Translations under genes and position numbers: made by a program
NCBI RefSeq assembly: GCF_014205165.1
Contig: NZ_JACHMZ010000001.1
Coordinates: 558,001-622,000, forward strand
DNA: 64,000 nucleotides
Source of the DNA: Micromonospora carbonacea
GTDB lineage: Bacteria > Actinomycetota > Actinomycetes > Mycobacteriales > Micromonosporaceae
Reading direction: 5' to 3'
Notes under the pieces: generated by a model
Database searches by the model: none
What the model saw: the letters and a program-made list of their open reading frames with translations, nothing else
Told to the model about the DNA's origin: nothing
Part shown: positions 36,505 to 46,816 of the stretch, piece after piece
Layout: every line of letters begins with the position of its first letter
Position numbering within the stretch: the first letter of the stretch is position 1

Positions 36505-37626
36505 CTAGTTCTTCACCACCAGCTCCGGGTGGTCGGCGAGGTACTGCTCGGCCCGGCCCTCCTCGAGCGCGGTGAGGAACTGCCGGCCGACCGGCTTGAG
36601 CTGCTCACCGCGGTAGCCGCTGCCCCTGCCCACCCCCTCGCCGGGCAGGCCGACGAGGACGAGCCGGTCGGCGGGCAGCCCGCCGAGGGCGTACGCGAGG
36701 TCGACGATCCGTGGCCCGCCCGCGTAGACGAGGGTGTCGCCGAGCGCCCCGACGACCTGCTCGACCCGGTCGGGCTGCCGGGGCAGGCTCTCGGACTGCA
36801 TCTTCGCCACGATGGCCCGGATGAGCTGCTGCTGGTGCCGCTGCCGGTCGTAGTCGCCGTTCTTCAGGCCGTAGCGCTGCCGGGCGTAGTCCAGCGCCTG
36901 CCAGCCGTTGAGGTGCCGCTCGCCCTTCTCGTAGACCATCTGCGGGCCGACGTAGCCGCCGCCGCCCGGGGCGGCCTCGCGGTGCCGGCCGTCCGGCCGC
37001 CGGTGCAGCGAGACGGTCCGCTCGTCGACGTAGAGGTCGACCCCGCCGACGGCGTCCACCAGCTTCTCGAAGCCGGTGAAGGTGACCACGGCGCCGGCGT
37101 CGAAGCGCAGCCCGGTGTAGCCGCTGACGGTGCTGCGCAGCAGCTCGTAGCCCTGGGCGGCGCTCGGCTTCTTGGGCTTGCCCGGCACCCGGCTGCCGTA
37201 GCTCATCGCGTGGGTGAGCTTGGTCTTCCCGCCGGAGTAGCCGGCCTTCGGGTAGGCCGGGATGTCGACCAGCAGGTCCCGGGGCAGCGAGAAGAGGTAC
37301 GCCCGGTCCAGCCCCGCCGGCACGTGCGCCACCAGCACCGCGTCGCCGTGCGGCTCCCAGCCGGGCACGCTGACCCGGGTGTCCACGCCGACGAGCAGCA
37401 GGTTGAGCGGCCCGGTGACGTCGGCCCCGGGCGGCGGCGTCGGGCTCGGCGTCGGCGACGGCGTGGGGGTGGGCGCGGCCGTGACCCGCCCCGCCCCGCG
37501 CTCGGTCTGCCGGTCGGCGACCAGCCGGGCCGCCACCGTGCCCCCGAGCGCCAGCACGACGGCCGCCACGACGACGGCCAGCCCCGCCCGCCACCGCCGC
37601 CGTCCGGTCCCCGCCTGTCCGGCCAT
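36505..37626 (-). CDS. LytR-CpsA-Psr (LCP) family glycopolymer transferase
   Basis: 373 residues from ATG 37626. One N-terminal membrane helix (AGLAVVVAAVVLALGGTVAA), a Thr/Pro-rich linker (TPTPSPTPSPTPPP), then an extracellular LCP domain starting LNLLLVGVDTRV, with SLPRDLLVDIP, YEKGERHLNGWQALDYAR and RQRYGLKNGDYDRQRHQQQL, including the conserved Arg/Asp residues for pyrophosphate binding. LCP proteins attach secondary polymers to peptidoglycan. A longer upstream frame lacks conservation. It converges on the LysR gene and diverges from the GMC oxidoreductase. Confidence 0.92.
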   Translation of the reverse strand: MAGQAGTGRRRWRAGLAVVVAAVVLALGGTVAARLVADRQTERGAGRVTAAPTPTPSPTPSPTPPPGADVTGPLNLLLVGVDTRVSVPGWEPHGDAVLVAHVPAGLDRAYLFSLPRDLLVDIPAYPKAGYSGGKTKLTHAMSYGSRVPGKPKKPSAAQGYELLRSTVSGYTGLRFDAGAVVTFTGFEKLVDAVGGVDLYVDERTVSLHRRPDGRHREAAPGGGGYVGPQMVYEKGERHLNGWQALDYARQRYGLKNGDYDRQRHQQQLIRAIVAKMQSESLPRQPDRVEQVVGALGDTLVYAGGPRIVDLAYALGGLPADRLVLVGLPGEGVGRGSGYRGEQLKPVGRQFLTALEEGRAEQYLADHPELVVKN

Positions 37627-37765
37627 GTCCGCACCCCCGCACCTACAACGCTCCGAGGGCCGCGCCGGGTTGCGGCCGCTGAGCCGCGGATCACCTGCGG
37701 CGGGGTGCATGGTCGCGCGAAAACCGGCTATGGCGCGAGAGCTACTCGTCGGTAATGATGCGTTC

Positions 37766-39463
37766 ATGCGGTACGACGTGCTCGTCATCGGGTCCGGCTT
37801 CGGCGGCAGCGTCACCGCGCTCCGGCTGGCCGAGAAGGGTTACTCGGTCGGCGTCCTGGAGGCCGGGCGGCGCTTCGCCGACGACGAGTTCCCCGAGACG
37901 TCGTGGCGGCTGCGGCGCTTCCTGTGGGCCCCGCGGCTCGGCTGCTTCGGCCTGCAACGCCTCACCCTGCTCCGCTCCGCCGACCGGCGGGCCGGCGGCG
38001 GGGTGCTGGTGCTCTCCGGCGCGGGGGTGGGCGGCGGCTCGCTGGTCTACGCGAACACCCTCTACGAGCCCCTCGACGCGTTCTACGCCGACCCGCAGTG
38101 GCGGGACGTCACCGACTGGCGGGCCGAGCTGGCCCCGCACTACGACCAGGCGAAGCGGATGCTCGGCGTCACCACCTACCCGCGGCACACCCGCGCGGAC
38201 TCCGCGATGCGGGCGGTCGCCGACCGGATGGGGGCCGGGCACACCTTCCACCCCACCCCCGTCGGCGTGCACATCGGCCGGCCGGGGGAGCGGGCCGCCG
38301 ACCCGTACTTCGGCGGCGTCGGCCCGGAGCGCACCGGCTGCACCCACTGCGGGGCGTGCATGACGGGCTGCCGGCAGGGGGCGAAGAACACCCTGGTCAA
38401 GAACTACCTCTGGCTGGCCGAGCGGCTCGGCGCGCAGGTGCACCCGCTGACCACCGTCACCGCCGTGCGCCCCGCCGCCGGCGGCGGCTACCGGGTCGAG
38501 ACCGTCCGCACCGGGTCCTGGCTGCGCAGGCGTCGCCGGGTGTGGCACGCCGACCAGGTGGTCCTCGCCGCCGGGGCGCTCGGCACCCAGCGGCTGCTGC
38601 ACGAGATGAAGGCCACCGGCGTGCTGCCGCACCTGTCCGACCGCCTCGGCGAGCTGACCCGGACCAACTCCGAGGCGATCCTCGGCGCGTCCGTGCCCCT
38701 CGGGCCGGCCCGCGCGCAGGGGCTGGACTTCACCGACGGGGTGGCGATCACCAGCTCGTTCCACCCCGACCCGCAGACCCACATCGAGCCGGTCCGCTAC
38801 GGGCGGGGCTCCAACGCGATGGGGCTGCTCCAGTCGCTGCTGGTCGACGGCGGGCCGCACCGGGTCCGCCGCTGGCTGGTCGGCCTGCTCACCCAGCCGC
38901 GCCTCGCCGTGCGGATGCTCACCGTCCGCGACTGGTCGCGGCGCACCGTCATCGCGCTGGTCATGCAGTCGGCCGACAACTCGCTGACGACCCGCTGGCG
39001 GCGCGGCCCGCTCGGGCGGCGGCTGGTCGCCGGGCCCGGCCACGGCGCGCCCAACCCGACGTGGATCCCCGCCGGCAACGCCGCCGCGCGGCTGCTCGCC
39101 GAGGAGATCGGCGGCACGCCGGGCGGGTCGCTCACCGAGCCGTTCGACATCCCGATCACCGCGCACATCCTCGGCGGGGCGGTGATCGGGGCCACCGCCG
39201 CCGACGGGGTGGTCGACCCGTACCACCGGGTGCACGGGCACCCGGGGCTGCACGTGGTGGACGGGGCGGCCGTGTCGGCGAACCTGGGCGTGAACCCGTC
39301 GCTGACCATCACCGCGCAGGCGGAACGGGCGATGTCGTTCTGGCCCAACCGGGGCGAGGCGGACCCCCGGCCGCCGCTGGGGGAGGCGTACCGGCGGGTG
39401 GCGGCGGTGCCGCCGGTGCGTCCGGCCGTGCCGGCGGACGCACCCGGCGCGCTCCGCTGGTAA
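37766..39463 (+). CDS. GMC family oxidoreductase, cholesterol-oxidase-like
   Basis: 565 residues. FAD-binding GxGxxG in VLVIGSGFGGSVTALRLAE starting at residue 4; GAGVGGGSLVYANTLYEP; cysteines in GCTHCGACMTGC typical of the ChoD-like group; C-terminal GMC end VDGAAVSANLGVNPSLTITA. The orthologous place in M. tuberculosis holds ChoD between guaB3 and guaA. True substrate in this group is unclear. ATG 37766 follows TAATGATG by 6-7 bases, so the mRNA may be leaderless. The TAA stop is also the first three bases of palindromic copy 4, so the element supplies the stop codon. Confidence 0.9.
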   Translation: MRYDVLVIGSGFGGSVTALRLAEKGYSVGVLEAGRRFADDEFPETSWRLRRFLWAPRLGCFGLQRLTLLRSADRRAGGGVLVLSGAGVGGGSLVYANTLYEPLDAFYADPQWRDVTDWRAELAPHYDQAKRMLGVTTYPRHTRADSAMRAVADRMGAGHTFHPTPVGVHIGRPGERAADPYFGGVGPERTGCTHCGACMTGCRQGAKNTLVKNYLWLAERLGAQVHPLTTVTAVRPAAGGGYRVETVRTGSWLRRRRRVWHADQVVLAAGALGTQRLLHEMKATGVLPHLSDRLGELTRTNSEAILGASVPLGPARAQGLDFTDGVAITSSFHPDPQTHIEPVRYGRGSNAMGLLQSLLVDGGPHRVRRWLVGLLTQPRLAVRMLTVRDWSRRTVIALVMQSADNSLTTRWRRGPLGRRLVAGPGHGAPNPTWIPAGNAAARLLAEEIGGTPGGSLTEPFDIPITAHILGGAVIGATAADGVVDPYHRVHGHPGLHVVDGAAVSANLGVNPSLTITAQAERAMSFWPNRGEADPRPPLGEAYRRVAAVPPVRPAVPADAPGALRW

Positions 39464-39512
39464 GGAAGGGCCCCTTGTTAACGCCTACGGTAGAGAAGGG
39501 TCCCCTTCTCAC
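39459..39512 (+). repeat. Palindromic element, copy 4, supplying the stop codon of the GMC oxidoreductase
   Basis: 54 bases: GGTAAGGAAGGGCCCC, TTGTTAACGC, then a second arm GAGAAGGGTCCCCTTCTCAC that is itself palindromic. It matches the complement of copy 5 at 50 of 54 bases. TAA at 39461-39463 is the gene stop. Confidence 0.92.
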
Positions 39513-39586
39513 CACTTCACCCGCAGGCGCGCGGGGCCGCGTCGGGCGTGCGCCGGGGTCCGCGCGGGGCTGGGGGTGACTGTCGG

Positions 39587-39592
39587 TAGGCT
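39587..39592 (+). promoter_or_regulatory. Candidate -10 TAGGCT of guaA
   Basis: TAGGCT ends 8 bases before ATG 39601; leaderless pattern. Confidence 0.5.
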
Positions 39593-39600
39593 TCGTGCCC

Positions 39601-41157
<1,557 letters not shown>

Positions 41158-41172
41158 CCCCCGCCCGCCGGC

Positions 41173-41439
41173 TCAGCCGCCGGTCGGCGACGCGGGGTCC
41201 GTCGGGTGCGGCCAGGCCGGGGCGTCGGCCGGCTCCTCGGGCATCAGGAACCACATGATCGGGTACGCGAGCGCGGCCACCCCGGCGGTGGCGAGCGTCG
41301 CGACGGCGAAGAGCACCCGGGCTAGGGTGGGGTCGACGGCGAAGTAGCGGCCGAGGCCGCTGGCCACCCCGGCGACCATCCGGTCCGTGGTGGGTCGGCG
41401 GAGTTGCTTGTACGGTGCCTGGTGCGGTGTCGAGGTCAT
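41173..41439 (-). CDS. PspC domain membrane protein (88 aa)
   Basis: 88 residues from ATG 41439. PspC motif YKQLRRPTTDRMVAGVASGL and GRYFAVDPTLARVLFAVATL, then a hydrophobic helix ending YPIMWFLMPEEP. PspC proteins sit in the membrane and act in envelope stress. A GGAGG lies immediately before the ATG, so spacing is tight. It converges on guaA. Confidence 0.85.
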   Translation of the reverse strand: MTSTPHQAPYKQLRRPTTDRMVAGVASGLGRYFAVDPTLARVLFAVATLATAGVAALAYPIMWFLMPEEPADAPAWPHPTDPASPTGG

Positions 41440-41525
41440 GCCTCCACGTTCCGCGCCGGAGGGCCCGCCGGCCTCGGTGACGGCCCGGATCATTACCCTG
41501 ACCGATCCCTGATGATCAAGTATTC

Positions 41526-41541
41526 AGTCAGGAATCTGACT
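41526..41541. promoter_or_regulatory. Short inverted repeat upstream of the first Nudix gene
   Basis: AGTCAG-GAAT-CTGACT in the AT-rich divergent gap between the PspC gene and the Nudix gene. It is a candidate operator; the AT content stands out in this genome. Confidence 0.35.
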
Positions 41542-41583
41542 CTTTTCAATGCAGGTAACGAGGGACGGGGAGAATTTGGCCCC

Positions 41584-42531
41584 GTGACCACCATGCTGGA
41601 GCCGCTCCGCAGGATCGCGGCATACGCAGTCTGTGCTGACTCAGTCGGCCGAGTGTTGCTGGTCCGCGCATCGGAGCGCTCCGGCACCCCCGGCACGTGG
41701 TCCCTCCCCGGCGGGGCGGTCGACCACGGCGAGGACCCGAACCACACCGTCGTCCGCGAGACCGCCGCCGAGACCGGGCTCTCGGTCGCCGTCTCCGGCC
41801 TCGACGACGTGCTGGCCGACATGCGGGCCCTGCCCGAGCGCGGCATCACCATCCACACCGACCGGCTCATCTACCGGGTGTCGGTGCGGGGCGGCACGCT
41901 CACCGACCGGGTCGACCGCCCCACCGACCTGGCCCGCTGGGTCACTCCCACCGAGGCGCGCGAGCTGCCGCTGCGCTCGTTCACCGCGCGGGCCCTCGGG
42001 CTGCCCGCCTCCTCGGCCGACGTGGTGCCCGACGAGCCGCCGGAGTTCCCCTCCTTCTACGCGGTGCCCGGCCCCGACGGGCTGCACCGCGCCCAGCGCT
42101 TCGCCGCGTACGCGGTGGCCACCGACCCCGACGGCCGGGTGCTGCTCACCCGGGTCTCCGACGGCTACCCGGGGGCCGGCTGCTGGCACCTGCCCGGCGG
42201 CGGCACCGACTACGGCGAGCAGCCGGGCGCGGCGCTCATCCGCGAGCTGGTCGAGGAGACCGGCCAGCAGGGCCGCCTCGTCGAGCTGCTCGGGGTGGCC
42301 AGCCACCGTGACGCCGCCTCCCTCGGCCCCGAGGGCTACCCGATCGACTGGCACGGCGTGCGCGCCTTCTACCGGGTGATGGTCGACCAGCCCGCCCCGC
42401 CCACGGTGACCGACGTCGGCGGCTCCACCTGCGAGGCCCGCTGGTTCGCCCGCGAGGAGCTGGGCGCGCTGCCCGCCGACCGCCTCACCGAGGTCACGGC
42501 GGAGGCCGTCCAGGCCGCCCGCCTCGCCTGA
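41584..42531 (+). CDS. Double Nudix hydrolase, copy A
   Basis: 315 residues made of two Nudix domains. The N-terminal box reads GAVDHGEDPNHTVVRETAAE, where one of the two metal-binding Glu is replaced by Ala. The C-terminal box reads GGTDYGEQPGAALIRELVEE and is complete. Family members hydrolyse nucleoside diphosphate derivatives; the substrate is not known. GTG 41584 has GGGGAGA upstream; ATG 41593 is an alternative. A paralogue with the same architecture follows directly. Confidence 0.87.
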   Translation: MTTMLEPLRRIAAYAVCADSVGRVLLVRASERSGTPGTWSLPGGAVDHGEDPNHTVVRETAAETGLSVAVSGLDDVLADMRALPERGITIHTDRLIYRVSVRGGTLTDRVDRPTDLARWVTPTEARELPLRSFTARALGLPASSADVVPDEPPEFPSFYAVPGPDGLHRAQRFAAYAVATDPDGRVLLTRVSDGYPGAGCWHLPGGGTDYGEQPGAALIRELVEETGQQGRLVELLGVASHRDAASLGPEGYPIDWHGVRAFYRVMVDQPAPPTVTDVGGSTCEARWFAREELGALPADRLTEVTAEAVQAARLA

Positions 42532-42671
42532 CTGCCGCCCGAGCCCGGGCCGGACCGGTGGCCCGACCCGGGGCGCGGCCCTACGGCCCCACGTCGTCGC
42601 CCGCCCACCCGGCGTCCGCGATAGCTTCTTGACCGACCGGGCGTCCCGCCCGGGGGATCGGGAGGCGCGGC

Positions 42672-43580
42672 GTGCTGGAGCAGCGACGGCAGGTGGGGGT
42701 CCACGGGGTGTGCCGGGGGCGTGACGGGCGGGTGCTGCTCGTGCGCGGCTCCGCGTCGGCCGACCACCCGGGGGCGTGGCGGCTGCCCGGCGGCGGGCTG
42801 GCGCACGGGGAGCACCCGGAGGCCGGCGTGGTCCGGGAGTTCGCCGCGCAGACCGGCCTCGCCGTGCAGGTGACGGGCCTGCTCGCCGCCGTCTCGGACG
42901 TCACCGGGCTGCCGGGCGTGGCGCTGCACACCGACCGGATCGTCTTCGCCGTCGAGGCGTCCGGCGGCACGCTGCGCGCCGCGCCCGACGGCGTCACCGA
43001 CCTGGCGCGCTGGTCGACGCCCGAGGAGGCCGCCGGGCTGCCGCTGCTGCCGTTCACCGCCGAGGCGCTCGGCCTGCCGGTCGCCCCGGTGCGGCCCGCG
43101 TCCGGGGCGTCCCCCGGCGGGGCGCAACCGCCGGTGCCGGCCGACCGGAGGCAGCGCTTCGCGGCGTACGGGCTGGTCACCGACCCGGACGGGCGGGTGC
43201 TGCTCACCCTGATCGCCGACGGCTACCCGGGGGCCGGGCTGTGGCACCTGCCCGGTGGCGGCACCGACCACGGCGAGCAGCCGGCCGCCGGCCTGCTCCG
43301 CGAACTGGTCGAGGAGGCCGGCCAGCTCGGCCGGGTGGTCGAGCTGCTCACCGTCCACGACCGCTACGATCCGGGCGCGCTGGGCCCGGAGGGCCGGCCG
43401 CTGGACTGGCACGGGGTGCGGGTGGTCTACCGGGTGGTGGTCGACGACCCCACCGAGGCCCGGGTCACCGAGCTGGCCGGCGGTTCGACGGCCGCCGCCG
43501 CCTGGTTTCCGCCGGACGCGCTCGGCGACCTGCCGTTGACCGAGGTGGCGGCCCTGGTAACCGGACATCGGGTCGCATAG
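42672..43580 (+). CDS. Double Nudix hydrolase, copy B
   Basis: 302 residues, same two-domain layout as copy A. The N-terminal box GLAHGEHPEAGVVREFAAQ has lost both catalytic Glu (Ala-Gln), whereas the C-terminal box GGTDHGEQPAAGLLRELVEE is complete. GTG 42672 has GGGAGG at a good distance. Both copies share DWHGVR and GG-S-T motifs in the C-terminal domain. The first domain may be a structural or regulatory pseudo-enzyme. Confidence 0.87.
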   Translation: MLEQRRQVGVHGVCRGRDGRVLLVRGSASADHPGAWRLPGGGLAHGEHPEAGVVREFAAQTGLAVQVTGLLAAVSDVTGLPGVALHTDRIVFAVEASGGTLRAAPDGVTDLARWSTPEEAAGLPLLPFTAEALGLPVAPVRPASGASPGGAQPPVPADRRQRFAAYGLVTDPDGRVLLTLIADGYPGAGLWHLPGGGTDHGEQPAAGLLRELVEEAGQLGRVVELLTVHDRYDPGALGPEGRPLDWHGVRVVYRVVVDDPTEARVTELAGGSTAAAAWFPPDALGDLPLTEVAALVTGHRVA

Positions 43581-43850
43581 CGCCCGCCCGCCGAGCCGGT
43601 ATCGACGCCCTCCGGTAGGCTGAAGGCGGGGTTGGTGGAGGATCGGGCGATCAGGCCCGAGATGGGAATAGAAGAGGCGATTCGCGCGGTTAACGGAGAT
43701 ATCAGGTCCGCCGGCAGCTATCGCCAAGCCCCCTACCCCTGTGCAATGGTGTACTCCGCTTTGACGGCTGCCGGGCCCGAAGCGGTCCGGCACGAGACAG
43801 CCGGACACCCGCCCCCGCGGCGGCCAGCCCGATCCGGTGATGGAGGAAAC
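43581..43850. other. 270-bp leader region of pssA
   Basis: Contains TAGGCT at 43616-43621, a likely promoter, and an unusually AT-richer stretch about 43660-43745. The pssA frame is open back to TTG 43632, so a 404-residue form is possible, but its extra N-terminal 73 residues look unlike a membrane enzyme. No RNA element was recognised. Confidence 0.4.
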
Positions 43851-44846
43851 GTGCCGAGAGCCCCATGGCGCCGGCGTCGTACGACTGACAGTCCGCGCCC
43901 CGCAGGGCGTCGCTGGGCGGGCCCGTTGCGCCGCAGCAGCACGTTCGCCCGCCAGGTGCTGCTCGTCCGGGTGGGACGCCGCGACGGCGTCGCCGCCGCG
44001 GGCACCGACCTGACCTCGCCCGAGCACCGCTACCTCGACCGGCAGCGCCGCCGCTACGGCCTCGACCGCTACCAGCGCACCGAGGTCGAGTCGGTCGCGC
44101 CGGTCAGCCCGGCTGTGGGCCCCGCCGCCCCGGTCGACGACGCGGCGTCGATGTCGATCCCGCTGCTGCCCGGCGCGCGGACGACGGGCCGCCGGGTCAA
44201 GTTCGCGCTGGTCAACGCCTGCACCCTGGCCAGCCTCGTGCTCGGCATCAACGCCATCTTCGTGGCCATGCAGGGTCAGGTGCGCCTCGCCGCGCTCCTG
44301 CTGATCGCCTGCGTGGCGTTCGACGGGCTCGACGGCGCGCTCGCCCGCCGCTTCGGCGTGGCCAGCCCGTTCGGCGCGCAGATGGACTCGCTGGCCGACA
44401 TGTGCTCCTTCGGCCTGGCCGCCCCCGTCGTGGTCTACGCCTCACTCGCCGGCGAGGCCCCGCGCGCCGCCGCCGCGGTCGCCGCCGCGCTCGTCGCCGC
44501 CTGCGCGGCGATCCGGCTCGCCCGGTTCAACGTCTCGCCGAAGGACGGCCGCTTCTTCTGCGGCGTGCCGACCACGATGGCCGCGGCCGTGCTGGCGCTG
44601 ACCGTCGCCCTTGGCCTGCCGCTGCCCGGCCTCGTGCAGATCGCCGGGGTGGCGCTGCTCGCGTTCGCGATGGTCTCCAGCTTCCCCTACGCGAAGCTGG
44701 CCCGGCTGGTGAAGCTGCCGCCGTGGCTCTGGCTGGCCCCGGTGGTCGGCGCGCTTGTCGACATCCGGCTCACCTTCGCCCTGATCGTGGTGGGCTACCT
44801 GGTCAGCGGCCCGGTGCTCTGGCTGCACCAGCGCCGCACCGCCTGA
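43851..44846 (+). CDS. pssA: CDP-diacylglycerol--serine O-phosphatidyltransferase
   Basis: Makes phosphatidylserine from CDP-diacylglycerol and serine in the membrane. 331 residues from GTG 43851. An Arg-rich N-terminal extension (about 1-105) precedes the CDP-alcohol phosphotransferase core with FDGLDGALARRFG and GAQMDSLAD, the D-x2-DG-x2-AR-x8-G-x3-D-x3-D motif, and several membrane helices. GTG is preferred since GATGGAGGAAAC precedes it. It converges on psd across a strong hairpin. The long basic extension is unusual. Confidence 0.9.
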   Translation: MPRAPWRRRRTTDSPRPAGRRWAGPLRRSSTFARQVLLVRVGRRDGVAAAGTDLTSPEHRYLDRQRRRYGLDRYQRTEVESVAPVSPAVGPAAPVDDAASMSIPLLPGARTTGRRVKFALVNACTLASLVLGINAIFVAMQGQVRLAALLLIACVAFDGLDGALARRFGVASPFGAQMDSLADMCSFGLAAPVVVYASLAGEAPRAAAAVAAALVAACAAIRLARFNVSPKDGRFFCGVPTTMAAAVLALTVALGLPLPGLVQIAGVALLAFAMVSSFPYAKLARLVKLPPWLWLAPVVGALVDIRLTFALIVVGYLVSGPVLWLHQRRTA

Positions 44847-44857
44847 TCCGACGCTCG

Positions 44858-44899
44858 ACGACGAAGGGGGCGCCGCGACCGCGGTGCCCCCTTCGTCGT
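44858..44899. terminator. Bidirectional terminator between pssA and psd
   Basis: ACGACGAAGGGGGC (44858-44871) pairs exactly with 44886-44899, and the inner CCGCG/CGCGG pairs as well, with only AC unpaired at the tip. It serves both convergent genes. Confidence 0.9.
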
Positions 44900-44906
44900 G
44901 CCCGGC

Positions 44907-46160
44907 TCAGCGCCAGCGGGCGATGACCGTGGACCCGCCGACCACCCGGTCGCCCGGCCCGACCAGCGGGTCGGCGGCGTCGGCCGGCAGGTAGACGTCG
45001 GTGCGCGAGCCGAACCGGATCAGGCCGAACCGCTCACCCCGGGCCAGCAGCGAGCCGATCGGGGCCCGCTGCACGATGCGCCGGGCGATCAGCCCGGTGC
45101 GCTGCGCCACGACGACCGTCCCGTGGTCGGTGTCGAGCACCGTGTACGCCGCCACGTTGTGCTCGGCGTCCGGCTTCATGGCGTTGACGAACCCGCCGTC
45201 GGCGACGAAGTAGTCGACCACCTTGCCGGCCACCGGGGAGCGGTTGACGTGCACGTCCAGCACCGACAGGAACACCGCGACCCGCAGCCACTCGCCGTCG
45301 CCGAACCGCTCGTCGTGCAGCCGCTGCACCGACAGCACCTGACCGTCGGCGGCGGCCACGACGGCCGACTGGTCCTCGGGGACGTCCCGCTGCGGGTCCC
45401 GGAAGAACGCGGCCACCGGGACGGCGGCGAGGGCCGGCACCAGCCACAGCTTCGACTTGGGCCGGGCGAGGCGGGTCAGCGCGGCCAGGCCGAGGGTGAT
45501 GCCGGCCGCCGCGACCCCGTTGGAGTCGATGTGCATGCCTCGGGTCAACGGAACGCTCGACGGCCGGTGGGCCGGGGCGAGGCGGGCGGCGACCGCCGCG
45601 TCGGCCGGGGTGAACCGGAGCCGGTGCACCCGCACCGGCGGGGGGTTGCGCAGCACCAGGTCGCTCCCGACGCCGTGCAGGGCTGCCTGCCGCTCCAGCT
45701 CGGCCGCCGCGCCGGCCGTCCGGGCCGGGGTCGCCGGCACAGCCACGGCGAGCACCGCGCCGTCGACAAGGTACTTCGCCAGGCCGTCGACGGTCGTGCG
45801 GGTCTCGTCGGCGGTGCCGGTGAGCGGCTCGGCGGCGATCACCACCTCGACGGCGTCGGCCTCGGCGAGGGAGTCCACCACGCGTACCCGGTCGGCGACC
45901 CAACTGCCCTGGGCGCTCACGTGCTCGCGCAGCGCGGCCGGCGTCGCCGATCCGGCGGGCACGACGGTGAGGACGTCGCCGGGCAGCAGGGCGTCGATCG
46001 CCGCGGCCAGGACCGCGGAGTCCGGGGTCGCGCCGACCACCAGGGCGGCCTTCGGGTCGTTGCGCCGGGCGAGCTCGGTGACGAGGGTACGGGCGGCACG
46101 CTCGCCGATGCGGACCGGACCGGGCCGGCCGGAGGTGCGCACGGCGGGGGACTGGGTCAT
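44907..46160 (-). CDS. psd: Phosphatidylserine decarboxylase fused to an N-terminal methyltransferase-like domain
   Basis: 417 residues from ATG 46160. The C-terminal half (about 205-417) is a pyruvoyl-dependent decarboxylase: FFRDPQRDVPED, VFLSVLDVHVNRSPVAGKVV, and the self-cleavage site VVGGSTVIARWR, where Ser becomes the pyruvoyl group; the alpha chain would be only 8 residues. It converts phosphatidylserine to phosphatidylethanolamine. The N-terminal part (about 15-190) has a Rossmann-like ALVVGATPDSAVLAAAIDAL and ends LRFTPADAAV, resembling a SAM methyltransferase, an unusual fusion. Longer frames upstream are not supported. pssA converges on it. Confidence 0.88.
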   Translation of the reverse strand: MTQSPAVRTSGRPGPVRIGERAARTLVTELARRNDPKAALVVGATPDSAVLAAAIDALLPGDVLTVVPAGSATPAALREHVSAQGSWVADRVRVVDSLAEADAVEVVIAAEPLTGTADETRTTVDGLAKYLVDGAVLAVAVPATPARTAGAAAELERQAALHGVGSDLVLRNPPPVRVHRLRFTPADAAVAARLAPAHRPSSVPLTRGMHIDSNGVAAAGITLGLAALTRLARPKSKLWLVPALAAVPVAAFFRDPQRDVPEDQSAVVAAADGQVLSVQRLHDERFGDGEWLRVAVFLSVLDVHVNRSPVAGKVVDYFVADGGFVNAMKPDAEHNVAAYTVLDTDHGTVVVAQRTGLIARRIVQRAPIGSLLARGERFGLIRFGSRTDVYLPADAADPLVGPGDRVVGGSTVIARWR

Positions 46161-46408
46161 GTCGGACGGGCTCCTGACGGGGTAGAGACGGCAATCGCGG
46201 CGGGATCGCCACGGCGAACCGGTCGGGGTCGACCGCGGACGGGCCCGACGACCGGGCGGCGGGCCGGGGGCGGGGCCCCGCGACGCGGCCCGGTCGTCGA
46301 CGGCCCGGCGGCTCGTTACGGGCGAGGCCCGCGGCGTGGACCGGCCGGCGGAGGCGAGATCTCCACGGCCAGCATATGCGCCCTCCGCCGGGAGCCGCAC
46401 CGCAGCGG

Positions 46409-46816
46409 TCAACCGCCGGCCCGCTCGTCCCCACGGGGTGTCCCGCCGCCGCTGACCGGCCGGTCCTCGACCGCCTCGGGCAGGTCGTCGGTGACGGCGG
46501 CGGTCGGCCACTCGTCGGTCCGCCCGACGCCCGGCTCCTCGGCCTCGGCCCCGACGTCGGCCTGCTGCGGGTCGGCCTGCTGCGGGTCGGCCTGCGGTTG
46601 GTCGGCCTGCGGCTGGTCGGCCGCCCGGTTGCCCCGGCCGGAGCGCAGCGCGCCGACCAGCCCCAGCACGCCGATCAGGAGCAGCCCGCCGGCCAGGAAC
46701 CAGCCGACCGGGGGGAGGGCCAGGCCGAGCAGCTGGGCGAGCAGCCACCAGGCGGCCAGCGCGACGAAGAACAGCCCGAAGCCGAGCGATACGACGTCGG
46801 TGCGGTGCGCCTTCAC
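46409..46816 (-). CDS. Small membrane protein with Q-A-D repeats
   Basis: 135 residues from GTG 46816. Two transmembrane helices (VVSLGFGLFFVALAAWWLLA and VGWFLAGGLLLIGVLGLVGA) and a cytoplasmic acidic tail carrying Q-A-D-type repeats from a 15-bp DNA repeat at 46558-46621. Its start overlaps the stop of the PspC protein gene (GTGA), so it is part of that operon. Function is unknown; envelope-stress accessory by context. Confidence 0.75.
   Translation of the reverse strand: MKAHRTDVVSLGFGLFFVALAAWWLLAQLLGLALPPVGWFLAGGLLLIGVLGLVGALRSGRGNRAADQPQADQPQADPQQADPQQADVGAEAEEPGVGRTDEWPTAAVTDDLPEAVEDRPVSGGGTPRGDERAGG

Noticed and set aside
37627..37815. Longer start of the LCP protein
   Set aside because: The extra N-terminal residues are not membrane- or LCP-like and overlap the start region of the divergent GMC oxidoreductase gene.
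46160..46748. N-terminal extension of the Psd protein to 613 residues
   Set aside because: The added sequence is low-complexity Pro/Arg/Ala-rich, crosses the non-coding gap and overlaps the adjacent membrane-protein gene; ATG 46160 with AGGAG upstream fits.
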